Source: Candidatus Accumulibacter affinis
GTDB lineage: Bacteria; Pseudomonadota; Gammaproteobacteria; Burkholderiales; Rhodocyclaceae
Length of the DNA stretch: 64,000 nt
Assembly: GCA_016713625.1 (NCBI GenBank)
Contig: JADJOT010000012.1
Coordinates: 310,001 to 374,000, forward strand
Direction of reading: 5' to 3'
The stretch's first letter is position 1. Every line of letters starts with the position of its first letter. Position numbers and translations under genes: made by a program. Below the pieces are notes generated by a model that saw only the letters and a list, made by a program, of their open reading frames with translations, had not been told where the DNA came from and searched no databases. Positions 1 through 8,370 of this stretch are shown one piece after another.

Positions 1-9
1 GAGAAAGCC

Positions 10-1239
10 ATGTTACGTTTAGTCCTGGATTTTCGCCTGGCTGGTCGAAACCTTCGTCGAAGCACCAGCCGAAGCTTTGTTGCCAGCCTTTCGGTGGCCG
101 GCGGGGTGATCGCGTTTGTCCTGGCGGGTGGGTTCGTGACCTGGATTTTCCAGGAGTTGCGTGAGTCGACCATCCACTCACAACTGGGGCATATCCAGAT
201 TGTCAGGCCTGGGTACTTTGACAAAGGGGTCGCCGATCCGTACGCCTTCCTGTTGCCCGCCCGGTCATCAGAACAGGCGGTCATCGAGCAGACGGCGGGC
301 GTCGTCAGCCTGACGCCACGCCTGGCTTTCACTGGCCTCGCCAGTCATGGCGACGTCACGATCGCGTTCATCGGCGAGGGCGTCGATCCCGTACGCGAAC
401 GCCCCATCAGCAGTCGGATCACCATCATGTCGGGCCGTGACCTGGTCGATGCCAGCGAACCTGCGCTGCTGCTCGGTGAGGGATTGGCTGCCAGTCTTGG
501 CGCCAGGGCGGGCGATACGATCGTCTTGTTGGCGACTGCTTCCAGTGGCAGTCCAAATGCCGTTGAGGTCAAGGTTGTGGGGACATTCTCGACTCTCTAC
601 AAGGACTTCGATGAACGTGCGCTGCGCTTGCCGATTGTCCTGGCGCGCAAGCTGATGAGGGTGGAGGGATCAACCTCCTGGGTGGTTTCGCTGGACCGTA
701 CCGAGAGCACTGCGGAGGCTGTGGGGCTGCTGAGCAGCCGCCTGCCCCCCGGCGATTTCGAGGTCATTCCCTGGAGCGCTCTGGCTGATTTCTACAACAA
801 GACCGTAGTTCTTTTTTCGAAGCAGGTCAACGTGGTGAGGGTCATTATCGGGCTGATCATCATACTCACCATATCCAATACCCTGATGATGAGCGTGCTG
901 GAGCGTACGCGGGAAATTGGCACCTGCCTTGCCATCGGACAGCGGCGAGCACTGGTGATGCGCATGTTTCTTGCCGAAGGCGTTCTCATCGGTTTTCTCG
1001 GTGGGGTTTCGGGCATTGCCGCGGGATACCTGCTGGCTGCAGTGATTTCGTATATCGGGATTCCGATGCCGCCGCCACCGGGAATGGCGAGGGGCTACAA
1101 CGGCCAGATCCTGGTGGATTTGCCGCTCGTGATCGACGCATTCTCTCTGGCCTTGTTCACCACCCTGATCGCCAGCGTCATGCCTGCCTGGAAGGCGAGC
1201 AGAATGAACATCGTTGATGCGCTGCGGTACAACCAATGA
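10..1239 (+). CDS. FtsX/MacB-type ABC transporter permease (first of a pair)
   Basis: This is a 409-residue inner-membrane permease of the MacB/FtsX class. It has one N-terminal membrane segment (about residues 26-46), a periplasmic MacB-like domain (about 50-270), and three C-terminal membrane segments (from about 275, 318 and 375). A purine-rich ribosome site lies just before the ATG near the window edge. It overlaps the next permease by the 4-nt ATGA, so the two are translationally coupled and probably form a heterodimer. Such permeases usually work with an ATPase; the gene for it is not in the window and may lie upstream. The substrate (lipoprotein, lipid or peptide) cannot be told from the sequence. 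Confidence 0.85.
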   Translation: MLRLVLDFRLAGRNLRRSTSRSFVASLSVAGGVIAFVLAGGFVTWIFQELRESTIHSQLGHIQIVRPGYFDKGVADPYAFLLPARSSEQAVIEQTAGVVSLTPRLAFTGLASHGDVTIAFIGEGVDPVRERPISSRITIMSGRDLVDASEPALLLGEGLAASLGARAGDTIVLLATASSGSPNAVEVKVVGTFSTLYKDFDERALRLPIVLARKLMRVEGSTSWVVSLDRTESTAEAVGLLSSRLPPGDFEVIPWSALADFYNKTVVLFSKQVNVVRVIIGLIIILTISNTLMMSVLERTREIGTCLAIGQRRALVMRMFLAEGVLIGFLGGVSGIAAGYLLAAVISYIGIPMPPPPGMARGYNGQILVDLPLVIDAFSLALFTTLIASVMPAWKASRMNIVDALRYNQ

Positions 1240-2468
1240 AGTTCCGGTTACCGCAATGGCTGGCGTTTGCCTTCCGGAACGTGTTCCGCCATCAGGCACG
1301 TTCGGTTGCCACGCTGGCAGCGATCAGCATGGGCGTCGCCGGATTGATTCTGGCGGGTGGTTTCGTCGAGGATGTTTATGTGCAATTTGGTGAATCAATC
1401 ATCCGTTCGCAGACCGGGCATCTCCAGATCACACGTCAGGGCTATCGCGAAGGTCGCATACGCTCGCCCGAGGCCTATCTGATCGAACAACCCGACGACC
1501 TCAAGGAAATGGTCTTGAAGGATCCGGCGGTACACCTGGCGATGGCTCGCCTGGCTTTCACGGGCATGCTCAGTAACGGTAAACGCGACGTCGGAATCAT
1601 CGGTGAAGGCGTTGAGCCGTCCCTTGAGGCAACACTCGGCACCTTTCTGCACTATATCGAAGGGCGAGCGCTCACCGACAGTGACCGTGACGGGATCGTG
1701 CTGGGGCAGGGCGTTGCCCAGTCGCTGGGCCTCAAGGTGGGCGATCGCGCGACGCTGGTGATGAGTCTTCCGCAAGGCGCGGTGAATGCCCTCGAGTTCG
1801 TGGTGGTGGGAGTCTTTCAGAGCTTTTCCAAGGATTTCGACGCGCGCGCAGCGAGAATTCCCCTCGCGGCAGCACGCAACCTGATGGACAACCATTCGGC
1901 TCACCTCGTCGTGCTGCTGCTACAGCGCACCGAGGATACGTCTGCCGTCGTTTCTTCGTTGCGCGAAAGGCTGGGAGGGCTTGGCTACGAAGTTTCTTCG
2001 TGGCGGGACTTGTCCGATTTTTACGAGAAAACCGTGCAGCTCTACGACCGTCAGTTCAGCGTGTTGCGACTGATCATTCTGCTGATGGTTCTGTTGAGTG
2101 TCCTGAACAGCGTCAATATGACGCTGTTCGAGCGCACCATCGAGTTTGGAACCATGCTGGCCCTGGGAGAGCGGCCAGGTCGCGTGGTGCAGTTGATCCT
2201 CACCGAGAGCGCCATCGTTGGCATGGTTGGTGCGATCCTGGGGATCGTTGTTGGCTGCGTTGCTGCGGCGATCATTTCCGCCATCGGCATTGCCATGCCA
2301 CCTGCCCCCAATGCCAACATTGGCTACACGGCGACCATACGACCGCTGCCGGTGGATGTGCTGATGTCGGCCATGATCGGCCTTGCCGCCACGTGTTTCG
2401 CAGCGATCATGCCAGCGCGGCGGGTGTCAAGGATGAACATCGTTGATGCGTTGCGGCACGGGAACTGA
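1236..2468 (+). CDS. FtsX/MacB-type ABC transporter permease (second of a pair)
   Basis: This 410-residue protein has the same architecture as the preceding permease and clearly aligns with it along its length. Shared blocks include GHLQI/GHIQI in the periplasmic part, the SDFYEKTV/ADFYNKTV block, and the terminal RMNIVDALR. The pair therefore arose by tandem duplication. The start codon lies inside the stop of the first gene (ATGA). A GC-rich hairpin follows the stop. It is expected in the inner membrane as the partner subunit of the exporter; the cargo is unknown. Confidence 0.85.
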   Translation: MKFRLPQWLAFAFRNVFRHQARSVATLAAISMGVAGLILAGGFVEDVYVQFGESIIRSQTGHLQITRQGYREGRIRSPEAYLIEQPDDLKEMVLKDPAVHLAMARLAFTGMLSNGKRDVGIIGEGVEPSLEATLGTFLHYIEGRALTDSDRDGIVLGQGVAQSLGLKVGDRATLVMSLPQGAVNALEFVVVGVFQSFSKDFDARAARIPLAAARNLMDNHSAHLVVLLLQRTEDTSAVVSSLRERLGGLGYEVSSWRDLSDFYEKTVQLYDRQFSVLRLIILLMVLLSVLNSVNMTLFERTIEFGTMLALGERPGRVVQLILTESAIVGMVGAILGIVVGCVAAAIISAIGIAMPPAPNANIGYTATIRPLPVDVLMSAMIGLAATCFAAIMPARRVSRMNIVDALRHGN

Positions 2469-2501
2469 GCGGCGCAGGGGCTGGTGTCCCTCCCGCGCCG
2501 C
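2469..2501. terminator. Possible bidirectional terminator hairpin
   Basis: A 7-bp inverted repeat, GCGGCGC at 2469-2475 and GCGCCGC at 2495-2501, sits between the convergent permease and esterase genes. Inner AGGG/CCCT can extend it. There is no good T-tract, so termination is a guess from position and symmetry. Confidence 0.35.
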
Positions 2502-2517
2502 TTCCTGCAGCGGAACG

Positions 2518-3582
2518 TTACGCTCTGGCGCGCAGCCGCAGCCGCGATGTCGTGAGCAGAATCAGGCCGAGTGCGAGCATCGTGAGGCTTTCCGGTTCCG
2601 GTACGGCAACCGCGAACTGCCTCCCGAGTTCCATGGCAACCCGGTCGCTGGGGTGAACCTGATCCCAGAACAGGTACTCATCCGGGTTTGCACAGAGCGA
2701 GGCGATGCCCTGGGGGCCCCAGACCAGGCAGGCGTCAGAGACGTTGGTCAGTCCCAGCGCGGCGGGATCCGCGATGACGCCCAGGAGTGCCGCGCTGGTG
2801 TCGAAATAGGTGATGTCGACGCCCGGCGCGAGCCCTTCGAGAGCGGGAAGTGTTGCAAGAAGGGCCTGGTTGAACCCCAGCGAAAGCGCCTGATAGCCCG
2901 CGCCGATGCCAGCGCCTGGGAACGACGCATCGAGGTCGCGGATCGCCGGGGTCAACGAAAGATCAGGTAGTCCAGGCACCAGGAACTGACGTGCGCCGGA
3001 TGCCACGAGTGCGCCAATCGAGTTCGCGATATTGGTGACCGAAGTAACAACGGTAGAGGCTTGCGGATCGAAGAAAAAGTCGTTCGCACCAGCCCAGACG
3101 ACGAACAGCGACGATGAAGGTGCAAAGCTTGGCGAACTCAGGGCAAACTGGGTCACCTGGCTGAGCAGGCTGGTGCCGGTACGCAGAACCTGCGTGTTGA
3201 ATAGGCTGTTGTACACCGGGTCTGCATAGTTCTCGGTGGTCACGACTACTCCCCCGGGTGAAGGGGGCAGTGGATAGACGCTGGTTCGCTGGCCGGTCAT
3301 TGCGCCCGAGACCGCATAGTTGGTGCCGCCAGCAGTGGTCGAGGGAAGCAGTGCGACCCCGAGCTGCTGCGCCAGATATTCGACCGCTACCAGGCCATTG
3401 CTGTTGCGTTGATTGTTCGGTGGCGGTGGAAAAGCGGGTGGCGGGACCAGGTGGAAAGCGTTGCCGCTATCCGACAGGCTGTCGCCAAACACGTACATCT
3501 TGTCGTAGGCTTCCGCCGCAAACGGAACGATCAATCCCACAAAGGCGGCGCATGCCAATGCGCGTGAAAGCAAGTTCTTCAT
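2518..3582 (-). CDS. Secreted GDSL/SGNH esterase-lipase with PEP-CTERM anchor
   Basis: This 354-residue protein has an N-terminal signal peptide (about residues 1-25) and then the SGNH hydrolase blocks: GDSLSDSG (nucleophile Ser, near residue 35), GAND (block III) and DQVHP (block V Asp/His). The C-terminus carries a PEP-CTERM sorting signal: VPEPES, a hydrophobic stretch, and a basic end (RLRLRARA). It is predicted to be exported, processed by an exosortase and held at the surface or in the EPS matrix, where it would cleave ester bonds of lipids or acetylated polysaccharide; the substrate is unknown. The control region upstream is weaker than those of the other PEP-CTERM genes here. Confidence 0.85.
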   Translation of the reverse strand: MKNLLSRALACAAFVGLIVPFAAEAYDKMYVFGDSLSDSGNAFHLVPPPAFPPPPNNQRNSNGLVAVEYLAQQLGVALLPSTTAGGTNYAVSGAMTGQRTSVYPLPPSPGGVVVTTENYADPVYNSLFNTQVLRTGTSLLSQVTQFALSSPSFAPSSSLFVVWAGANDFFFDPQASTVVTSVTNIANSIGALVASGARQFLVPGLPDLSLTPAIRDLDASFPGAGIGAGYQALSLGFNQALLATLPALEGLAPGVDITYFDTSAALLGVIADPAALGLTNVSDACLVWGPQGIASLCANPDEYLFWDQVHPSDRVAMELGRQFAVAVPEPESLTMLALGLILLTTSRLRLRARA

Positions 3583-3661
3583 TCAGTTCAACTCCTTGAC
3601 GTGGATGGTTGGGTAACGATCGAGCACGAAACCAGAGGGCGGAGGGCGGGCACGAATCTGC

Positions 3662-3677
3662 TGCACATGGCCCGCCA
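3662..3677 (-). promoter_or_regulatory. Weak sigma-54-like promoter of the PEP-CTERM esterase gene
   Basis: The minus strand reads TGGCGGGCCATGTGCA. It has the invariant GG-N10-GC spacing and 9 of 12 consensus positions of TGGCACG-N4-TTGCW. It lies 80 nt upstream of the ATG at 3582. Unlike the other PEP-CTERM promoters here, no clear 19-bp upstream dyad was found, so support is weaker. Confidence 0.4.
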
Positions 3678-3745
3678 AAGCGCGCTTGAAACCCTCGACG
3701 GCCTGGAAGTGGATTCCGCCATTGCAAAAGCGCTGCGCTCTGCGC

Positions 3746-3787
3746 AAAAACAGGAAGACCCGTAGCCGTGATGGCTTCGGGTCTTCC
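3746..3787 (-). terminator. Intrinsic terminator after the 3834-4676 PEP-CTERM gene
   Basis: A perfect 11-bp stem pairs 3752-3762 (AGGAAGACCCG) with 3777-3787 (CGGGTCTTCCT), with a further GCC/GGC pairing inside. On the minus strand it is followed by G and then TTTTT (3750-3746). Position and polarity fit Rho-independent termination of the upstream minus-strand gene, separating it from the esterase gene. Confidence 0.8.
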
Positions 3788-3833
3788 TGCGTGCGTCACT
3801 GGCTGCCAGCATCGGCAACTGGAAGTCCAGTAA

Positions 3834-4676
3834 TCAGACTACCTTCTTGCGACGACCGGTTGCAGCGAAACCGACCAGGCCCATGCCGAGAAGGGCGATC
3901 GTACCCGGCTCCGGAACGATAAAGGTCGTGGCTTGGCCGTTGTCGGAGAAAGAGATGTCAAAGGTGTTGGCCGCGTAGTTGCCGTTGAGAAAACTGTTGA
4001 AACGCGCTGACCCCGTCGTGATGGTATCAACGATTACTCCCGCAGCCGACGCACCGCTCTCCAGTTTGACATAGGAATCGCAGGCGACCGTGCAGTTGAG
4101 CAGTGCGTTGAGGGTGATGTCGCTGATGAGCGAGCCAGCCACCAACTGGATCGACGAACCGCCGCCGCTCCCGAAAACCAGGGTCGAAATGAGCGCGTTG
4201 GTCTGGTTATTGCGAAGTTCAATACTGGCGGAGCTGAAGGCTACGTCGAAGACGACTCCACCATTCACGACCGACACCGAGTTGTCAGGATTGAGGTTGA
4301 TTGCTCCACCAAGGGCAACCGGCATGGTGTTGTAAATGGTGCCAGTCAGAGCTGCGACCAATTTGTAATCTCCCCCAAGAACGAAGCTCGTAGGGTTGGC
4401 GAGATAGCTGCTGCTGTTGGTGATCAGCACGAGGGACTCGTTGAAGGTATCTCCGTCATCCAGCGTTTTGTTCGGTCCGACATTCACGTTGGTGAGGTAG
4501 GGATTGATGCTGGAGATGCTGTTCAGTTTGTCCACCAGGAGGAAGGCGCCGGGAGTACCCGCGCCATCCAGGTTGGAGAATTGCAAGGCGGCTGCGTTGG
4601 CTTGCATCGGCAGCGCTACAGCGGTCGCTGCAACGGCGGCGATGCCCAAGAGCGAGGTACGAACGGCTTTTTTCAT
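3834..4676 (-). CDS. PEP-CTERM sorting domain protein, function unknown
   Basis: This protein has 280 residues from the ATG at 4676, chosen because AAGGA lies just upstream and the residues after it form a clean signal peptide (KKAVRTSLLGIAAVAATAVA...ANA). The in-frame extension to 4751 overlaps the promoter and is rejected. The mature part is Ser/Thr/Asn-rich with no recognised catalytic motif and one close pair of cysteines (CTVAC). The C-terminus is a textbook PEP-CTERM signal: VPEPGTIALLGMGLVGF, then GRRKK. It is expected to be exosortase-processed and placed at the surface or in the EPS matrix. A sigma-54-type promoter and the shared 19-bp dyad lie upstream; an intrinsic terminator lies downstream, so it is monocistronic. 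Confidence 0.85.
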   Translation of the reverse strand: MKKAVRTSLLGIAAVAATAVALPMQANAAALQFSNLDGAGTPGAFLLVDKLNSISSINPYLTNVNVGPNKTLDDGDTFNESLVLITNSSSYLANPTSFVLGGDYKLVAALTGTIYNTMPVALGGAINLNPDNSVSVVNGGVVFDVAFSSASIELRNNQTNALISTLVFGSGGGSSIQLVAGSLISDITLNALLNCTVACDSYVKLESGASAAGVIVDTITTGSARFNSFLNGNYAANTFDISFSDNGQATTFIVPEPGTIALLGMGLVGFAATGRRKKVV

Positions 4677-4746
4677 GATGGTTGGTCCTTGTGAGCAAAA
4701 ATTCGTTGGTAGAAACCAGCGTTCCGTGGTCTGGCGAGGATAGTAA

Positions 4747-4762
4747 AGCACATCCCATGCCA
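4747..4762 (-). promoter_or_regulatory. Sigma-54 (RpoN) type promoter of the 3834-4676 PEP-CTERM gene
   Basis: The minus strand reads TGGCATGGGATGTGCT, matching 10 of 12 positions of TGGCACG-N4-TTGCW with exact GG-N10-GC spacing. It lies 71 nt upstream of the start codon and 62 nt downstream of the shared dyad at 4825-4843. RpoN promoters need an enhancer-binding activator, which the dyad would recruit. Confidence 0.7.
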
Positions 4763-4824
4763 GATATCAATAAACATTTTAAAGCAATGGGTTAGAGAAA
4801 TTTCTCTGGCAGCCAATCCGGCAG

Positions 4825-4843
4825 GTGTAAAAAAATCCGACAC
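4825..4843 (-). promoter_or_regulatory. 19-bp upstream activator-like dyad, PEP-CTERM regulon
   Basis: In the gene direction it reads GTGTCGGATTTTTTTACAC, an imperfect GTGT/ACAC dyad matching at 17 of 19 positions the one at 60427-60445. The gap to the sigma-54 promoter is 62 nt, as in that gene. It probably binds an enhancer-binding protein such as PrsR (inference). The rest of the 4677-5097 gap holds only the sigma-54 promoter and no recognisable gene. Confidence 0.65.
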
Positions 4844-5097
4844 TATGAAGCCAGGGCGGTGCCGGTAGCGAAGGCCTACCCGACGACGGCACTTTCGACC
4901 CCCGCTGCCACAATCCACGCGCCAGCCCGGTTCGTTCCGGGCCGCCTTGGCTGTGGTCTTGCCGGATCCTCAGCGGTCGTTCAGGCATTGCCGGCGGTCT
5001 CCGAGCGGCGGGCGCCGAGGCGATCCGGGTTGCTCGCGGAAAGTTGGGTCGAGATCATTCCTTGTCAGTGAACGGGCTTTGGTTTAGGCTGCCAATC

Positions 5098-5973
5098 ATG
5101 CCACGATTTTCGGTTTTTCCGACCTTTCTGCGAGAGATTCTGCTTCGCCGTCCCTTGTCGCGCGTTCCCGAGCCAACGATGGCGATGGACGGCGCCGAAC
5201 AGGTTGAGGCCTACGCCAGTTCCGGGCGAGCCGATGGGGTCATGGCCGCAGCCAGTCTTTTCCACTCGGCGCTGGTGTCGACGGTGATCGGCAAATGCGC
5301 GACGGTACTCGACCTTGGCTGCGGGCCGGCCAGTCAACTCGGCCAGATCGCCCAGTTCAATCCGTCTGTTCGCTTCGTCGGCGTCGAACTGTCTTCGCGG
5401 ATGCTGATCAGCGCCAGGAGCCACCTGGCCGAACTCGGCATCGACAACGTGGACCTGCGTCACGACGATATAACCAGACTGGAAACGGTTCCGGATGGAT
5501 CCGTGGACGGGGTGATCAGTACCATGACGCTGCATCACCTGCCAACCAGTGCGGACCTGCAGAACTGTTTCCGTCAGATCCGGCGCGTCCTGAGGCCCGG
5601 GGGCGCTCTTTATCTGGCGGACTTTGGTCGTCTCAAGGCGGAGAAGTCCGTACAATTCTTTGCGCACATTCACCAGGACAGCCTGCCGGCGGTCGTCGTC
5701 GAGGACTATGTTCACTCGTTGCGGGCGGCCTTTGACGCCGCCGACTATCGCCGGCTCGTGGCCGAGGAACTACCCGGGACGGCGCGTGTGCACACCACCT
5801 TTGGCGTGCCATTCATGGTCATGATCAAGAGCCCAGGCCAACCGGTGGCGGCAGATCTGCGTGCCCGAGTGCGTGCCCTTCGGCGTTCGCTATTGCCAAA
5901 GTTCCGCACTGACCTGGACGACCTGCGTTTGTTTTTTCGTCTGGACGGCATGACGGATGATCCGTTTCGGTAA
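5098..5973 (+). CDS. Class I SAM-dependent methyltransferase
   Basis: This 291-residue protein starts at the ATG at 5098; an in-frame ATG at 5044 is possible but adds residues unlike a fold start. It shows a Rossmann methyltransferase core: motif I VLDLGCGPAS, the acidic end of strand 2 (FVGVELS), the HDDI block, and post-motif LRPGGALYLADFG. The C-terminal third is family-specific and unrecognised. The substrate is unknown. It stands alone between a divergent PEP-CTERM gene and a convergent secreted protein, so context does not help. Confidence 0.8.
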   Translation: MPRFSVFPTFLREILLRRPLSRVPEPTMAMDGAEQVEAYASSGRADGVMAAASLFHSALVSTVIGKCATVLDLGCGPASQLGQIAQFNPSVRFVGVELSSRMLISARSHLAELGIDNVDLRHDDITRLETVPDGSVDGVISTMTLHHLPTSADLQNCFRQIRRVLRPGGALYLADFGRLKAEKSVQFFAHIHQDSLPAVVVEDYVHSLRAAFDAADYRRLVAEELPGTARVHTTFGVPFMVMIKSPGQPVAADLRARVRALRRSLLPKFRTDLDDLRLFFRLDGMTDDPFR

Positions 5974-6119
5974 GGCCGTGAGCCCCAAACCCCCTTGAGC
6001 GTCTTCGGAATGCCGGTGGTCGACGTGCAGATGCGTCTCTGTCCGGGTTTCCTCTTGGCCGTTCGTCACGACGTGGGGGGGAGCCGGACAGATCGTCTGC
6101 CGCAAGGGGTTGCGGGGGA

Positions 6120-6755
6120 TTACTTCTTGGGCTTGACGCAAACCTCACCGGTATAGAACGCGCCGCCTCCGACTTCCTGTCCGGCCACCGCGATCATTCC
6201 GGTGGCACCCTCGAAGTCGCTACCTGGGGATCCACCAACGATTTTCAGCACCTGTCCTACCGTCTGTTCGCCGTCAGGTGTTATGTCGACAGTGATCACT
6301 CCCGTGTCCCTGGTGTACAGGGTGCCCGTGTAGTTCCTTATCTTCCCGGTCAGCATCGCGTTAGACGTAAAGACGTTGAGCTGTGAGCGTACAGCTTCAG
6401 ACGGGAACGTGAGTGGCGTCAAGGATAATGGGGCAAGTGGTGGAGGAATGTACGCCTCTGGAACAAGACTCTGTACCACCTCCATGGTCAGTTGAGAAGA
6501 TCCGGAAAACCTGGCCTTGCCCTTGCCTTCAGTCAGGAAGCACTGAGGAAGCCATTGCACGGTCCCCCACGGATTTGAGGACAACGCGCTCGGGGGGCCA
6601 CCTGGAAGAATTAGCTCGCAGGCGATGGGCGTAGTCGTCACTGTCCCGTCCACCGGAATACATACACGATCTGCATGGCCGCCACCACCCGCATAGCCAG
6701 TGCTCGCGCACGCCAGCAGGAGGCCCGTAAAAGCCAACTTGGTAAATTTTTTCAT
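6120..6755 (-). CDS. Small secreted protein of unknown function
   Basis: This 211-residue protein has an N-terminal signal sequence (KKFTKLAFTGLLLACASTGYAG). The LLAC segment could be a poor lipobox, so it may be a lipoprotein; otherwise signal peptidase I would cut near GYA-GGG. The mature part has four cysteines and the pattern of a beta-rich periplasmic or surface protein (DTGVITVDITPDGEQ). There is no PEP-CTERM tail, and no family was recognised. Confidence 0.6.
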   Translation of the reverse strand: MKKFTKLAFTGLLLACASTGYAGGGGHADRVCIPVDGTVTTTPIACELILPGGPPSALSSNPWGTVQWLPQCFLTEGKGKARFSGSSQLTMEVVQSLVPEAYIPPPLAPLSLTPLTFPSEAVRSQLNVFTSNAMLTGKIRNYTGTLYTRDTGVITVDITPDGEQTVGQVLKIVGGSPGSDFEGATGMIAVAGQEVGGGAFYTGEVCVKPKK

Positions 6756-7244
6756 TCTTGAATCTCTCCAGAAAAGCGCGGCAGACGCCCGCTCGTTTGC
6801 CGCAATGCAGGTGGGAGACGACGGGTCAGCACGGATTATGCAAGATGTGCGGCTGAATGCAAGCGATGGCGTGCTTGCGCAAGTATTCCCGGCCGGGGAT
6901 CTCGTCGGCGCCGGTTGGCAGGCGCATCATCCACCCCGCGTGGTGAGATGGACAGATCAACGATTGTCGTCGATGATTGCAGGGTGGAGTCCAACGCCGC
7001 GGCACGAGAAGTGTCGGTTTGCGGTAGCATTCGGAGAGTGCTTTCTGAGTTCGGGGTGACCTGGATGGCTGAAGGAGATGAACGGGTGGTTCCTGACTCG
7101 AGTGCGGCATGTTTCCCGGGTCGGCTGGCGAGGCCCGTAACCTGCAATGAAACGCGACGAAGCCTTGCGCTGGCCCTGCTGGCAACTGTCTGAACACGCA
7201 CCTGGTTGCCTGCCATGATGCCGGCCCGGTTCTGGAAAAATGAA
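6756..7244. other. Intergenic region with no recognised gene
   Basis: About 490 bp lie between a divergent secreted-protein gene and the PP-loop gene. Short open frames exist on both strands, but none has a convincing ribosome site or familiar protein. The promoters of both flanking genes should lie here; no strong consensus was identified. Confidence 0.5.
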
Positions 7245-8327
7245 ATGAAGAGATGCCGCAAGTGCCTGGTGCCCGATCAGGTGCCCGGAATCAGTCTGTC
7301 GGCAGACGGCATTTGCAACCTTTGCCGCGATGAAACGGCGCTGGCCCGGGAGACCGAGCGGGCGGAACTGGCGCGTCGCGCTTACGAGGCTGATTTCGAG
7401 CTGGCCCTCGCGGGTTGCCGAGGCCAGGGGGAATACGATTGCCTGGTCCCGCTCAGCGGCGGCAAGGACAGCGTTTACCTGCTGCATCGACTGAGCGTCG
7501 AACTCAAGCTGAAGGTGCTCGCGTTCACCGTGGACATCAACATCCCGCCGCTGGCCTGGGACAACATCCGGCGTGCCCTCGGCAAGTTGAACATCGATCA
7601 CCTCAGCTACGCGCCGGCGCACGACTTCTACCGCAAGACCTTTCGTTACCTGCTGCACAACCAGGAAGAACGTGGCGCGGTGTACACGCTTTCCTACGTC
7701 TACGCGCCGCTGTTCGAAGGCGACGCCATCCGGCTGGCGATCCAGAAGGGCATCCCGCTGGTGCTGGCGGGATACTCGCCTGGTCAACCGGAGCCGGAGC
7801 GAATGCTCTACGAGTTCTCCCGCCAACTGATCTGCGACACCGACTGGACGCCGCCCGAACTGGCCCGCTGCGGCGAGTTCACTGCCGAGGAACTCGGTCG
7901 CTTCTACAACCCGAAGACCTATCCACGAGGGACAGAGTTCCCGCGCTACCTTGCCCCGTTCCATGCCTGGCGCTACAATCAGGAGGAGATCATGCGCAAG
8001 GTGGTCGACCTGGGGCTGGTCGCTTCGAGCAAGCATGCCAACCCAATCCACAGCAACTACCCGATCAACTGGCTGCTGATGTATTCCGATCTGCATACCT
8101 TTGGCTACAACCCCTATGCTCCGGAATTCTCGAGCCTGATCCGACACGGCAAGGCCAACCTCAACTATTGGCGGGTGATGGGGCCAGTGGTGGATTTCCT
8201 GATCCGCAAGCGGCTGGGTCCGGGAAAGGAAGTGACCCGCAGCCTGGAATGGCTGGCGCTGACCGCCGAGGAGTTGCGCATCTCGCGACCGCGCGGCGCC
8301 TACGACCCGGTGATCGCGTCCGCATGA
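7245..8327 (+). CDS. PP-loop ATPase, N-acetyl-sugar amidotransferase-like
   Basis: This protein has 360 residues from the ATG at 7245, where it begins MKRCRKC; an earlier ATG at 7206 has no better support. The N-terminus carries two Cys pairs (C4-x2-C7 and C24-x2-C27), a likely zinc ribbon. Then comes the PP-loop signature PLSGGKDS (residues 69-76) of adenylating ATPases. This architecture matches the WbpG/PseA type amidotransferases that turn a sugar acetamido group into an acetamidino group. The usual HisH/HisF-like glutaminase partners are not adjacent. Instead an acyl-CoA ligase and an acyl reductase follow on the same strand, so the real substrate may differ. Confidence 0.7.
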   Translation: MKRCRKCLVPDQVPGISLSADGICNLCRDETALARETERAELARRAYEADFELALAGCRGQGEYDCLVPLSGGKDSVYLLHRLSVELKLKVLAFTVDINIPPLAWDNIRRALGKLNIDHLSYAPAHDFYRKTFRYLLHNQEERGAVYTLSYVYAPLFEGDAIRLAIQKGIPLVLAGYSPGQPEPERMLYEFSRQLICDTDWTPPELARCGEFTAEELGRFYNPKTYPRGTEFPRYLAPFHAWRYNQEEIMRKVVDLGLVASSKHANPIHSNYPINWLLMYSDLHTFGYNPYAPEFSSLIRHGKANLNYWRVMGPVVDFLIRKRLGPGKEVTRSLEWLALTAEELRISRPRGAYDPVIASA

Positions 8328-8370
8328 GCGGCGTGCGCGGGTCCCGACCGAGTCTGCGCGGGAGAATGCG

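Noticed and set aside
6915..7193. A 92-residue plus-strand open frame before the PP-loop gene
   Set aside because: No ribosome site, no protein-like pattern and no family resemblance.
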